Below are positions 7,446 through 15,260 of a DNA stretch of 31,083 nt, one piece after another. The stretch is taken from contig CASECL010000193.1 in assembly GCA_949286445.1 (NCBI GenBank), positions 1 to 31,083 on the forward strand, written 5' to 3'. A program made the translations under genes and the position numbers. The DNA comes from an uncultured bacterium. GTDB lineage: Bacteria; Verrucomicrobiota; Lentisphaeria; Victivallales; Victivallaceae. A model generated the notes under the pieces. The model saw nothing but the letters and a program-made list of their open reading frames with translations. It ran no database searches and was not told the origin of the DNA. The stretch's first letter is position 1. Every line of letters starts with the position of its first letter.

Positions 7446-9710
7446 ATGCAGCAGAAAAACAGTAAATATTCCGTGATTTTGGTGTTTTTCCTGACACTGG
7501 TGCTGTCAGGGGCGGTTTCAGCTGGAGAAACCAATATTCAATCCGGTGGCAAAGAGGCTGCTTCCGCTCCGGCGGCGGCCAGTTCCGGCGAGGCGGGAAA
7601 TAAGACAGCAGCCAAAGCGGAAGAAAATATGTTTGATCCAGGAATTATGGTGAAACAGAACCGGATCAATATTGAAAAAAATGCTGATTCCATAGTTCTG
7701 GTGGATTTTTATCTTAAAATAAATGACCGCGGCAGTTATCCACGTTTCCGCAACTGGCATTATGTTGATTCACTGATTGCCGACGGTCTGCCGCACCAAC
7801 AGCCGGCATTTGCATTGAAAAAGGATCTTTTTGTGCTGCAGGATGTCTTTATCAATCCGGAGTTTCTGTCCCGGGTGGAGGTAAAATTCAGGGATAAAAG
7901 TTACCCGGCGGAAATAACCGGTTATTCTCCATCCCGGCGGGCGGTGTTCATCCGCACCGCAAAACCGGTTGAAGGTATTGAGCCATTGGTATTCAAACCG
8001 TTTTCCGGCAAGGGAAAATACTATATTTTCCAGCTTCGTGATGACGGTAAAAACTGGACTTGGTGGACAATGCCTTTTTCCGCCCCGGCAGGTTACATTT
8101 TAAGCGGCAGATCTCAGGAAAGTATCAACAGTCCGGCAACGCCGTATTATTCCAATCTGCCCACAGATGTTCTGATTGTTGATGAAAACGGCACGGCAGC
8201 GGCATTGAATTTCACTATCCGGCTGAAAAGTTCGGAAAAACTTGATCTGCCGCCGGATAAATGGCCGGTTATCCCCGCTCCGGAACTGGCCGCGTCAGGA
8301 CAGAAACTGCTGAAAAACGCAGTGGAAAAGAGTTTATTTGTGGTCAAACTCAATTTTCATCAACCCCGGCGCAACCCCAATGTTAACAATAATTCCAATG
8401 AGCGTCCGGTGGTATTTATGGAAAGTATCGGTATTCTGCTGAAGGACGGTCTTCTGCTGGTGCCGGAAGAACTCAGCCGCTCTGAAACCGCCCGTCTGGA
8501 TAAAATTACTGTTATGTGCGGCAGCAGGGCAGTCCCCGGAGAATTTGCCGGTTCATTCCGGGATTTCGGCGGATTTCTGGTAAAACTGACGGAAAAAGTC
8601 CCGGGCGTTGAGCCGCTGAAACTGGAGAAACATGATTTTCCGTCCCTGATTGACAGCCCGGTTAATTTGCTCTATCTTAAGCGGAGCGGGGAAAAGGTCG
8701 ATGCCGAACTGGAACGCAATGCGGTACGCGGTGTTATGCTGGGCAGGAAAAACGCCCGGATGGCAACCTATTATGCAGACGGATCCTGTATCGGATTCGA
8801 CGATAAGGGCCGTCTGATCACCGTACCGCTGAAAATCCGCGATTACCGCCAGACCCGGCAGAACAACACCCGGGTTCATAATGTGGCGGTAAATGAACTT
8901 CTTGAACTGCTTGATGCCGGCGGCAAATCCTTTGACCCCGGCAATGTGCCGTCACAGAATTGGCGCAGAACCGCTTATCTGGGTATTCTCTATCAGCCGA
9001 TGACCCGGAAGATGGCCGAAGCCCGTTCCATTATGCAGTACACCAATAACGGTGCGACCGGATTGGAAATAACCTATGTGTATCCCGGTGGTCCGGCAGA
9101 ACGGGCCAGGCTGAAATCCGGGGATGTGCTGTTGCGTATCATACCGGAAGACGGTTCATCAGCCAAACTTGAGATGGAAGTTTCCCGTTATCCGGTCAAT
9201 CTGCGCACATTCCCCTGGAACATGCTTGACCGGGTGCCGGAACAGTATTTTGATAAAATACGCACGCCGTGGAGTTCGGAGCAAAACCGGTTTAATTCAG
9301 ATCTTTCCAACCTCGGAGTAGGGAAAACAGTTAAAGTGGTTTACCTGGATAATAAAAATATTCTTAAAGAGGTGAGTTTGAAAATTGAAGCATCGCCGGA
9401 AATTTTTGAGAATGCGGAAAGCTATGAAGACACTGCCTCCGGCTTGACATTGCGTCCGGAGACCTTTGAGGTGAAGCACTATTTCCGTTCCGCTGGGGGG
9501 GAGAAGTCACTGATTATCGCTAATGTCAGACCGGGTTCTCCGGCGTCGATAGCCGGGATAAAGCCCTATGAAAGGCTGATTTCAGTCAACGGTACCGCGG
9601 TGGGAACTCCGGAAGAGTACCGCAAGGCAGTGGCACAGGGCGGCGAATTGCGCCTGGAGATAAAACGTCTGGCGGAAAGCAGAGTGGTGCGGCTGGAGAT
9701 AAAGAAATAA
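7446..9710 (+). CDS. Exported DegP-like protein with degenerate protease domains and two PDZ domains
   Basis: A 754-residue exported protein; residues 1-26 form a Sec signal peptide ending SGAVSA. A low-complexity Ala/Ser/Lys linker follows (about 30-62). Residues about 80-240 align by eye to the trypsin-like fold of the gene just upstream, but the catalytic His position reads LQDVF and the Asp position SPSRRAVFI, so the triad is lost. A second trypsin-like segment spans about 290-490; its nucleophile region reads DGSCIGFDDKGRL rather than GNSGGPL. Two PDZ domains follow (about 510-650 and 660-754; PGGPAERARLKSGDVLL and RPGSPASIAGIKPYERL). Proteolytic activity is therefore unlikely, and a scaffold, chaperone or regulator of the upstream protease is a reasonable inference. 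Separated from it by 23 bases. Confidence 0.85.
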   Translation: MQQKNSKYSVILVFFLTLVLSGAVSAGETNIQSGGKEAASAPAAASSGEAGNKTAAKAEENMFDPGIMVKQNRINIEKNADSIVLVDFYLKINDRGSYPRFRNWHYVDSLIADGLPHQQPAFALKKDLFVLQDVFINPEFLSRVEVKFRDKSYPAEITGYSPSRRAVFIRTAKPVEGIEPLVFKPFSGKGKYYIFQLRDDGKNWTWWTMPFSAPAGYILSGRSQESINSPATPYYSNLPTDVLIVDENGTAAALNFTIRLKSSEKLDLPPDKWPVIPAPELAASGQKLLKNAVEKSLFVVKLNFHQPRRNPNVNNNSNERPVVFMESIGILLKDGLLLVPEELSRSETARLDKITVMCGSRAVPGEFAGSFRDFGGFLVKLTEKVPGVEPLKLEKHDFPSLIDSPVNLLYLKRSGEKVDAELERNAVRGVMLGRKNARMATYYADGSCIGFDDKGRLITVPLKIRDYRQTRQNNTRVHNVAVNELLELLDAGGKSFDPGNVPSQNWRRTAYLGILYQPMTRKMAEARSIMQYTNNGATGLEITYVYPGGPAERARLKSGDVLLRIIPEDGSSAKLEMEVSRYPVNLRTFPWNMLDRVPEQYFDKIRTPWSSEQNRFNSDLSNLGVGKTVKVVYLDNKNILKEVSLKIEASPEIFENAESYEDTASGLTLRPETFEVKHYFRSAGGEKSLIIANVRPGSPASIAGIKPYERLISVNGTAVGTPEEYRKAVAQGGELRLEIKRLAESRVVRLEIKK

Positions 9711-9725
9711 TATTGTCAATACGGC

Positions 9726-9754
9726 TTGCAATCTGTGACGGATGTGCTTATATT
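9726..9754 (+). promoter_or_regulatory. Candidate sigma-70-type promoter upstream of the PSP1/RicT gene
   Basis: TTGCAA (9726-9731) and TATATT (9749-9754) are spaced by 17 bases, predicting a start near 9761 and a leader of about 60 bases. A second possible pair, TTGTTT (9769-9774) and TATAAT (9793-9798), has 18-base spacing but would start inside the ribosome site (aggaag, 9804-9809), so the first is preferred. The 109-base gap after the PDZ gene fits a new transcription unit. Confidence 0.45.
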
Positions 9755-9819
9755 ATGGAGTGTGCGTATTGTTTTTTTCATAAATTCTGTTTTATAATAT
9801 TTTAGGAAGTGTTTCCGTT

Positions 9820-10929
9820 ATGGATATACAAATTACACTTAAAATTTCCAACGGCATGCGTTTCAGCGCGCGGGCTGATGCCGGGCTGAAGCTGAAAAGC
9901 GGAGACCGTTGTATTTTCCGCAAAGATTTTTACTGCGATCTGGGAACGGTGCTGAGTGTGGGACGTGAGCTCGATCCGGAGAAAGCAGCGGAATTGCCCA
10001 CTGTGCTGCATATTGCTGACGCCGGTGAAATGGAGGCTGCGGCAGAAAATGAACAGCGCAATAAATCCGCACTTAAAGTCGCCGCAGACTGGGTGGAACG
10101 GCTTAAACTGGAGATGAAGTTACTGAATGCTCATTATTCAGTTGACGGCAAAATTGTGATATTTCAGTTTACTGCGGACGGCAGGGTTGATTTCCGGGAG
10201 CTGGTAAAGGAGTTGTCCCACGCTCTGTCCTGCCGTATTGAACTCCGTCAGATCGGAGTGCGGGATGAAACCGGTATTTTCGGCGGTATTTCGGTATGCG
10301 GTCAGGTGATGTGCTGCAGCCGTTTTCTGCGGGAATTCAACTCCATCAACGTAAAGATGGCCAAGGATCAGGATCTGTCGCTTACTCCGGCAACCATCTC
10401 CGGCATTTGCGGACGGCTTAAATGCTGTCTCAAATTTGAGCACGAGGGGTATAAGGAACTGGAAAAAAATATGCCCCGCAAAGGAGAATGGTGTGACAGT
10501 CCGGCGGGACGGGGGCGGATTGTTGACCGCAATCTTCTGGCCGGACGGGTCAGCGTGCAGACGGAAAACGGCAATATTACCGTCTTCCGGCGGGATGAAA
10601 TAACTGTGGTCAGTCCGGAAAAGAAAAATTCCGGCAGCCGGGATAATTCCGGCCGCGGCGGCGGTAAAGAGAATGCGGAAAACAGCGGCAGCCGGGATAA
10701 TTCCGGCCGCGGCAGTGATGCGGGTTCTGAAAATACAGAACGCCGCCGCAACCGCCGTGACCGCAGAGACCGGGAAGGGCGCGGCAAACCTTCCGGCGGC
10801 AATGACAAAGGCGGTTCCGGAGGTAATGCCCCCGGCAATGACAAAGGCGGTTCCGGCGAATCAAAGCCGGAAAATCCGTCCCGCCCGGAAAACCGTCAGC
10901 CGGAGCCGTCTCAGGACGGAATGGAGTAA
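9820..10929 (+). CDS. PSP1-domain (RicT/YaaT-family) protein with disordered C-terminal tail
   Basis: Residues 1-265 match the PSP1 family, whose Bacillus member RicT (YaaT) forms an iron-sulfur complex affecting RNA processing and development. Six cysteines fall in two clusters (Cys160, 165, 166 and Cys197, 202, 203; GQVMCCSRFL and GICGRLKCCLKF), consistent with the family's metal-binding cysteines. Conserved pieces include CDLGTVLSVG near 39-48 and CDSPAGRGRIVD near 225-236. Residues 266-369 are a low-complexity Gly/Ser/Asn/Arg/Pro tail, absent from the short family members and built from direct DNA repeats (10632-10713 and 10797-10856). It heads a run with a HELCH protein, an exonuclease and others. 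RicT partners (RicA, RicF) are not seen here. The protein is cytoplasmic. Confidence 0.88.
   Translation: MDIQITLKISNGMRFSARADAGLKLKSGDRCIFRKDFYCDLGTVLSVGRELDPEKAAELPTVLHIADAGEMEAAAENEQRNKSALKVAADWVERLKLEMKLLNAHYSVDGKIVIFQFTADGRVDFRELVKELSHALSCRIELRQIGVRDETGIFGGISVCGQVMCCSRFLREFNSINVKMAKDQDLSLTPATISGICGRLKCCLKFEHEGYKELEKNMPRKGEWCDSPAGRGRIVDRNLLAGRVSVQTENGNITVFRRDEITVVSPEKKNSGSRDNSGRGGGKENAENSGSRDNSGRGSDAGSENTERRRNRRDRRDREGRGKPSGGNDKGGSGGNAPGNDKGGSGESKPENPSRPENRQPEPSQDGME
10632..10856. repeat. In-frame direct repeats encoding the PSP1 protein tail
   Basis: A 28-base sequence beginning cggcagccgggataattcc is found at 10632-10659 and identically at 10686-10713 (54-base period). A second 24-base sequence beginning cggcaatgacaaaggcggtt occurs at 10797-10820 and identically at 10833-10856 (36-base period). 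Both periods are multiples of three, so copy number changes would keep the reading frame. They encode SGSRDNSGRG-type and GGNDKGGSG-type peptides. Confidence 0.9.
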
Positions 10930-10950
10930 GAAAAATCCGGATTTGAAAAA

Positions 10951-11850
10951 ATGATCTGCAATATGACGCTGGATAAGGCCTGTTTGCTGGATGAAGCCGG
11001 AATTCTGCCGCGGGCAGGGGAAAAGCCGGAGGAATTTTTTGCCCGGGGAGAGAGGGTGTTGAATGTCTCCCGGGGGTTGCTTGAACGGTTGAAGAGAGGA
11101 GAGAAAGTACGGCTTTTTGATGAGTTTGAGGTAGATAAATCCCGGCTTATCGAACCGGAAACGGTAAAAGGCGGAATGGATCTCACATCGGAATTGTACG
11201 GTTTCCGGATTGATTACATAAACGGGTTTTATCTGTCCCGGGAGCTGGGAGTGCTCTTCGGAGGATGTCTTGCCTGGGACGGAGAGGACGAAGAAGCGGA
11301 TTTGGCGGTATTTCTGCTGCGGGATGTGTTCCGGAAAAAACCGCGCTGGCTGTTTTACCGGCGGGATGAACTTTCCGCTCATGAGCTTTGTCACGGAGCG
11401 AGAAGATTTCTGCATGAACACAAATATGAGGAATATTTTGCCTACCGGACCGCAAAAGGATTCGGCGTGCGGAAATTACTGGGCGGCGGATTTTCCGGAG
11501 TGCTGGACAGTCTGATTTTTCTGCTGCCGTCGCTGCTGCTGGTGGCGGCGGAGGCGGTGAACAGTTTCACCCCGGTAACAATGCCGATGCGGTTTTTCTG
11601 GGCTCTGGCAGTGGCGGGGCCGTTGTTTATTGTCTGCAAATCCCTTAAATTGGGATTTGCCGTGCGTCGGGCGGCGGCCCGGCTGGCGGAATTCGGAGGA
11701 GCGTTAAAGCCGTATGCGGTGCTTTTCCGGCTGAACGCAGAGGAGATAGAAGAGCTCGCCGGACTGAAAACCCGGCAGGAATGGGATAAATTTGAAGCCG
11801 ATCATGCCGGTGAATTGCGCTGGATGATCATAAAAAAACGTTTTTTTTGA
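10951..11850 (+). CDS. Membrane protein with HELCH motif, putative zinc metallopeptidase
   Basis: A 299-residue protein of no family I can name. Residues 143-148 carry an HExxH motif (AHELCH), followed by glutamates at 160-161 (KYEEYFAY) that could provide a third zinc ligand as in gluzincin peptidases. Two hydrophobic segments follow, about 183-202 and 212-232, so the protein probably forms a two-pass membrane hairpin with the HELCH region and the charged C-terminus (235-299) on the same side. The N-terminal 130 residues are soluble and charged. The start is uncertain: ATG 10951 or ATG 10963 (residue 5), both with weak ribosome sites. It starts 21 bases after the PSP1 gene, suggesting an operon. 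A chance HExxH is possible, so peptidase activity is tentative. Confidence 0.7.
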   Translation: MICNMTLDKACLLDEAGILPRAGEKPEEFFARGERVLNVSRGLLERLKRGEKVRLFDEFEVDKSRLIEPETVKGGMDLTSELYGFRIDYINGFYLSRELGVLFGGCLAWDGEDEEADLAVFLLRDVFRKKPRWLFYRRDELSAHELCHGARRFLHEHKYEEYFAYRTAKGFGVRKLLGGGFSGVLDSLIFLLPSLLLVAAEAVNSFTPVTMPMRFFWALAVAGPLFIVCKSLKLGFAVRRAAARLAEFGGALKPYAVLFRLNAEEIEELAGLKTRQEWDKFEADHAGELRWMIIKKRFF

Positions 11851-11911
11851 AGATTTACGGCAGGTTGCCGGAGTGGATATCAATGCTTAAAGCAAGGCAA
11901 GGCGGAAAAGA

Positions 11912-12694
11912 ATGTTCAACTTTAAACTGGAACGCCCTTTGGCGGTGTTCGACATTGAGAGTACGGGGGTTAATCCGGACAGTGACCGGATTGTTGAAAT
12001 CAGCGTGATAAAGGTTTTCCCAGACGGAGAAGAGATAAGCAATACCCGGAGAGTTAATCCGGAAATGCCGATTCCGCCTCAGTCCACCGCCATTCACGGA
12101 ATCAGTGACGCGGATGTGGCGGATGCGCCGAAATTCCGTGATATCGCACCGAAGTTGAATAACTTTCTTTCCGACTGTGATTTGGCAGGATATAATATTT
12201 CCGGATTTGACGTGCCGCTGCTGATAAATGAATTCCGCCGGGTGGGAATTGATTTTTCCATGGAGGGACGTAGGGTGATTGATGCTTACGGTATTTACTG
12301 CAAGTTATACCCCAGGACGTTGTCCGGAGCTTACAAGTTTTTCTGCCGGAAGGAGTTGGAAAACGCCCACAGTGCCATGGCCGACACCAGAGCTACTTTG
12401 GAAGTGCTGGCTTCGCAGCTGGAGAAACATACGGAATTATCCCGGGATATGGATGAGTTGGCAAAGTTCTGCGACATGACGGATCCCGATGCCATTGACC
12501 GTACCCGGAGATTCAAGTGGCAGGGGGATATTGCGGTGGTGGGATTCGGCAAGAATGCCGGACGGGCACTTAAAGATGTGGCGGTGAATGATCCGGGATT
12601 TCTGCGCTGGATTATCCGTTCGGATTTCCCTGCGGAGGTGAAGAAAATCGCAGAAAACGCGCTGGTGGGGATTTTTCCGGAACGCAAGGCATGA
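11912..12694 (+). CDS. DEDDh 3'-5' exonuclease (DnaQ/DNA polymerase III epsilon-like)
   Basis: Removes nucleotides from 3' ends, either in proofreading or as a stand-alone exonuclease. All five DEDDh residues can be placed: Asp14 and Glu16 (VFDIESTG), Asp100 (NISGFDVPLL), His153 and Asp158 (AHSAMADT). The exonuclease domain covers about 8-172. The C-terminal piece (200-255; VGFGKNAGRALKDV, FLRWIIRSDFP) resembles the small C-terminal motif of Bacteroidetes-type polymerase III epsilon-like exonucleases and is unlike E. coli DnaQ's polymerase-binding tail. A ribosome site (aaggcgg, 11899-11905) supports the ATG. The gene overlaps the next one by four bases (ATGA). Confidence 0.92.
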   Translation: MFNFKLERPLAVFDIESTGVNPDSDRIVEISVIKVFPDGEEISNTRRVNPEMPIPPQSTAIHGISDADVADAPKFRDIAPKLNNFLSDCDLAGYNISGFDVPLLINEFRRVGIDFSMEGRRVIDAYGIYCKLYPRTLSGAYKFFCRKELENAHSAMADTRATLEVLASQLEKHTELSRDMDELAKFCDMTDPDAIDRTRRFKWQGDIAVVGFGKNAGRALKDVAVNDPGFLRWIIRSDFPAEVKKIAENALVGIFPERKA

Positions 12695-13572
12695 GCGATA
12701 AAGAGAATATCCGTCAGATCCGGCTGCTGGCCGGAATGCTGGATGACGAAGATGAAGATATCGCCGTGGAAATCATGGCGGAACTGCTGGATTACGGAAA
12801 TGAAATAGAACCGGTTCTGGCAGAACTTCAGGATTCGGACAATCCGCAGCTGAGAAAAAGAGTTCAGCAGCTGGAGACGATATTGCTGATGCGCCGCCGG
12901 AGGAAGGAGTTTTCCGAACTTCTGGCCGGCGGCGATGTGGATTTGGAAAAGGGATTGACGGAAGTACATTTGCAGTGGTATGACAATGATAATGAAAGAT
13001 CACTGCATGAATCTTATTCCGGCTTCATGAAAAAATTTTCCCAATCCTCCTGCCGGAGATTGGCCGATGCGGTCTATCTGCTCAACCGGGCGGATTTCCG
13101 CATTGAACCGGAGTCCTCGCTGGAGCCGGATCTGTATTGTATCGGTGCAGTGCTGGACAGCCGCCGGGCGGCTGGATCGGTGATGGCGGTAATAGTGGCG
13201 GAAGCCGGGCGGCTCAACGGGCTGGATTGGGCGGCGGCATGCGGAAGAGGAGAGTTTATGGTCTATTCAGCCGCGGAGCAAATGGTGCTGCCCATGCGCC
13301 GCAGTCTCCGGGTTGAAGCAATTGAGGAAAAAATAAAAAATATCAGAGTGTTGAAAACGCGTCAGCTGCTGCTGTACTTTTCCATGACGCTTTTTTCCCA
13401 CTCGATTTTAAGTGATAATTTTCGTTATATTCATACCATCGGCCAGTCGCTTTGCGGCGCGCCGGATGGGGAAGGGCTGGATTTTCTGCCTTATCCCTAT
13501 TGTCCGGCACCGGAGGACGGGGATGATCCGGCTTCTTCAGCGCACGGCGGCGATGAAAAAAGAGGTGATTGA
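12691..13572 (+). CDS. SirB1-like (degenerate transglutaminase-fold) protein with N-terminal helical repeats
   Basis: Starts inside the stop of the exonuclease gene (ATGA overlap). Residues 1-75 are acidic then basic helices that look like HEAT-type repeats (LAGMLDDEDEDIAVEIMAEL, VLAELQDSDNPQLRKRVQQL). Residues about 95-195 resemble the SirB1 N-terminal/transglutaminase-like core: the LDSRRAAGSVMAVIVAEAGR stretch followed by LNGLDWAAACGRGEFMVY mirrors the family's rRG-P-L, vArrlGl and PGHF segments, but the characteristic GHF is reduced to RGEF. There is no signal peptide, and the C-terminal tail is acidic. Function is unknown; the family is usually found near translation or release-factor genes, which is not the case here. 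The resemblance was judged by eye. Confidence 0.7.
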   Translation: MSDKENIRQIRLLAGMLDDEDEDIAVEIMAELLDYGNEIEPVLAELQDSDNPQLRKRVQQLETILLMRRRRKEFSELLAGGDVDLEKGLTEVHLQWYDNDNERSLHESYSGFMKKFSQSSCRRLADAVYLLNRADFRIEPESSLEPDLYCIGAVLDSRRAAGSVMAVIVAEAGRLNGLDWAAACGRGEFMVYSAAEQMVLPMRRSLRVEAIEEKIKNIRVLKTRQLLLYFSMTLFSHSILSDNFRYIHTIGQSLCGAPDGEGLDFLPYPYCPAPEDGDDPASSAHGGDEKRGD

Positions 13573-13577
13573 CTGAA

Positions 13578-14660
13578 ATGATAGAAAAAATCAGAAATGA
13601 AATTGATGTGCTGGACAAAAAAATAGTCGGGCTGATCAATGAGAGATTCAAACTTGCCGGGGAAATCGGCAATCTGAAGCGGACTAAGAGTTCACCGGTG
13701 TACGTTCCGGAACGGGAAAGCCTGTTGCTGGAAAAGCTCTCTGAGGTGAATGCCGGCCCGATGGACAATGATTCGCTTTTTGCCATCTACCGGGAGATTA
13801 TGTCTGCGGCCCGTAAACTGGAAGACGGTTTTTCGGTGGCCTGTCTGGGACCGGAAGGTACCTATTCACATCAGGCCGCGCTGGAGATATTCGGCCATGG
13901 GACCCGGGTGACTGCGGCACAGACGATAAAATCGGTCTTCCGGGAGGTGGAAGCCGGACGCAGTCTTTACGGTGTTCTGCCGGTGGAAAATTCTACCGAG
14001 GGAGTGGTAAACCCCACTTTGGACTGTCTCACCGAGAGCGATCTTCTTATCGTCAATGAATACCGGATGAAAATTCATCATCAGCTGCTTGGTTTCGGCA
14101 AATTTGAGGACATAAGCTGTATTTACAGTCATCCGCAGGTATTCGGACAGTGCCGGGATTTCATTGAAAACAATCTGCCTTCGGTGCGCTGCATTGAAGT
14201 TGCCAGCAGTGCGCGGGCGGCGGAACTTGCGGCCCGGGAAACCTCAGCGGCGGCACTCGCCGGAAAGGCGGCCGGAGAACTCTATTCACTCCCGGTAATC
14301 CGGGAAAATGTGGAAGATGACGGCAGCAATACCACCCGCTTCCTAGTGCTGGGTAAACAGCGTCCTGAACCAACCGGACATGATAAAACCAGTCTGTGTT
14401 TTGTGCTGCGGGATCAGGCCGGGGCATTGTATGATGCGCTTTCGGTGTTCAACAAGAGAGGAATATCTCTTTCCATGATTGAAAGCCGTCCCTTCCGGTG
14501 CGGCGGCAGCAAGGCGGTATGCGGTATCGGCGGGGAATATTGTTTCTTTGTAGATATGCCCGGCCATATCAGCGACCCGGAAGTGGCTTCCGCCTGTGAT
14601 GAGCTGAAAGGCAAAAGTCTGTTTTTCCGGCTGTTCGGAAGTTACCCGGAAGACCGGTAG
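13578..14660 (+). CDS. pheA: Bifunctional chorismate mutase/prephenate dehydratase (P-protein)
   Basis: Converts chorismate to prephenate and then to phenylpyruvate for phenylalanine synthesis. With the ATG at 13578 (ribosome site gaggtg, 13562-13567; the in-frame TTG at 13569 is poorly placed) it is 360 residues. The AroQ-type chorismate mutase covers 1-80 (RNEIDVLDKKIVGLINER), the dehydratase 86-260 (ACLGPEGTYSHQAAL, LPVENSTEGVV, and TTRF at 252-255), and the ACT regulatory domain 270-350 with GALYDALSVF and the phenylalanine-binding ESRP at 302-305, so feedback inhibition by phenylalanine is expected. The ACT domain has a short cysteine/glycine insert (about 307-319) between ESRP and the YCFFVDMPGH strand. 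Organised closely with neighbours on both sides. Confidence 0.95.
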   Translation: MIEKIRNEIDVLDKKIVGLINERFKLAGEIGNLKRTKSSPVYVPERESLLLEKLSEVNAGPMDNDSLFAIYREIMSAARKLEDGFSVACLGPEGTYSHQAALEIFGHGTRVTAAQTIKSVFREVEAGRSLYGVLPVENSTEGVVNPTLDCLTESDLLIVNEYRMKIHHQLLGFGKFEDISCIYSHPQVFGQCRDFIENNLPSVRCIEVASSARAAELAARETSAAALAGKAAGELYSLPVIRENVEDDGSNTTRFLVLGKQRPEPTGHDKTSLCFVLRDQAGALYDALSVFNKRGISLSMIESRPFRCGGSKAVCGIGGEYCFFVDMPGHISDPEVASACDELKGKSLFFRLFGSYPEDR

Positions 14661-14675
14661 GAGAAGATTGGTGTT

Positions 14676-15260
14676 ATGAAATGCGCCGGCGAAATGATTG
14701 AAGAACTGCTGATGAAACTGGAAAACAGCTTGGCGGATCACTATTATTATCATTCGCTGGAGCATACTGCCCTGGTGGTTTCAGAAAGCCGGATTCTGGC
14801 GGATGCCGAAGGGCTTTCCGGGAGGGAAAAGGATCTTCTGCTGATTGCCGCTGCCGGCCATGATCTGGGGTATCTGGTATCCAGCTTTGATCACGAGAAA
14901 AATTCCGCCCGGATTACCGGGGAGTACCTTTCCGGAGAGGGAATGGATGAAAGAGAGCTGGAAGTGGTAAGAGAGCTTATTTTAGCAACTGCTCTGCCCA
15001 CTTCACCGCGGACACTGGCGGAGAAAATCATCTGTGATGCGGATCTTTCTTCTGCCGGAAGAAGTGATTTTCCGGTCTGGGCGGGACGGCTGCGCCGGGA
15101 ACTGGCGGCAGTAAACGGGAAAATTTTCACCGACCGGGAATGGGTGGAAAATGAGCTGAAATTTGTTTCCGGGGTGGAATATTATACTGCGTCCGGCAGG
15201 GCGCGGTACGGGGTAGTTAAAGAAAAGAATATTCATTGGCTGAGGGGGCTTTTGTCATGA
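14676..15260 (+). CDS. HD-domain hydrolase
   Basis: A 194-residue soluble protein of the HD metal-dependent phosphohydrolase superfamily. Metal-binding residues are visible: His30 (YYYHSLEHT), His62-Asp63 (AAAGHDLGY) and Asp121/Asp123 (ICDADLSSAG). This layout (H...HD...D) and the small size resemble predicted metal-dependent HD phosphohydrolases of the YfbR/YedJ kind rather than RelA/SpoT. The substrate cannot be read from sequence; nucleotides are common for the superfamily. The ribosome site taggagaag overlaps the pheA stop. The last bases overlap the kinase ATG (ATGA), so the two are translationally coupled. Confidence 0.85.
   Translation: MKCAGEMIEELLMKLENSLADHYYYHSLEHTALVVSESRILADAEGLSGREKDLLLIAAAGHDLGYLVSSFDHEKNSARITGEYLSGEGMDERELEVVRELILATALPTSPRTLAEKIICDADLSSAGRSDFPVWAGRLRRELAAVNGKIFTDREWVENELKFVSGVEYYTASGRARYGVVKEKNIHWLRGLLS

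Noticed and set aside
10626..10856. CRISPR-like array
   Set aside because: Only two copies of each of two different repeats, within a coding frame and with no unique equal-length spacers.
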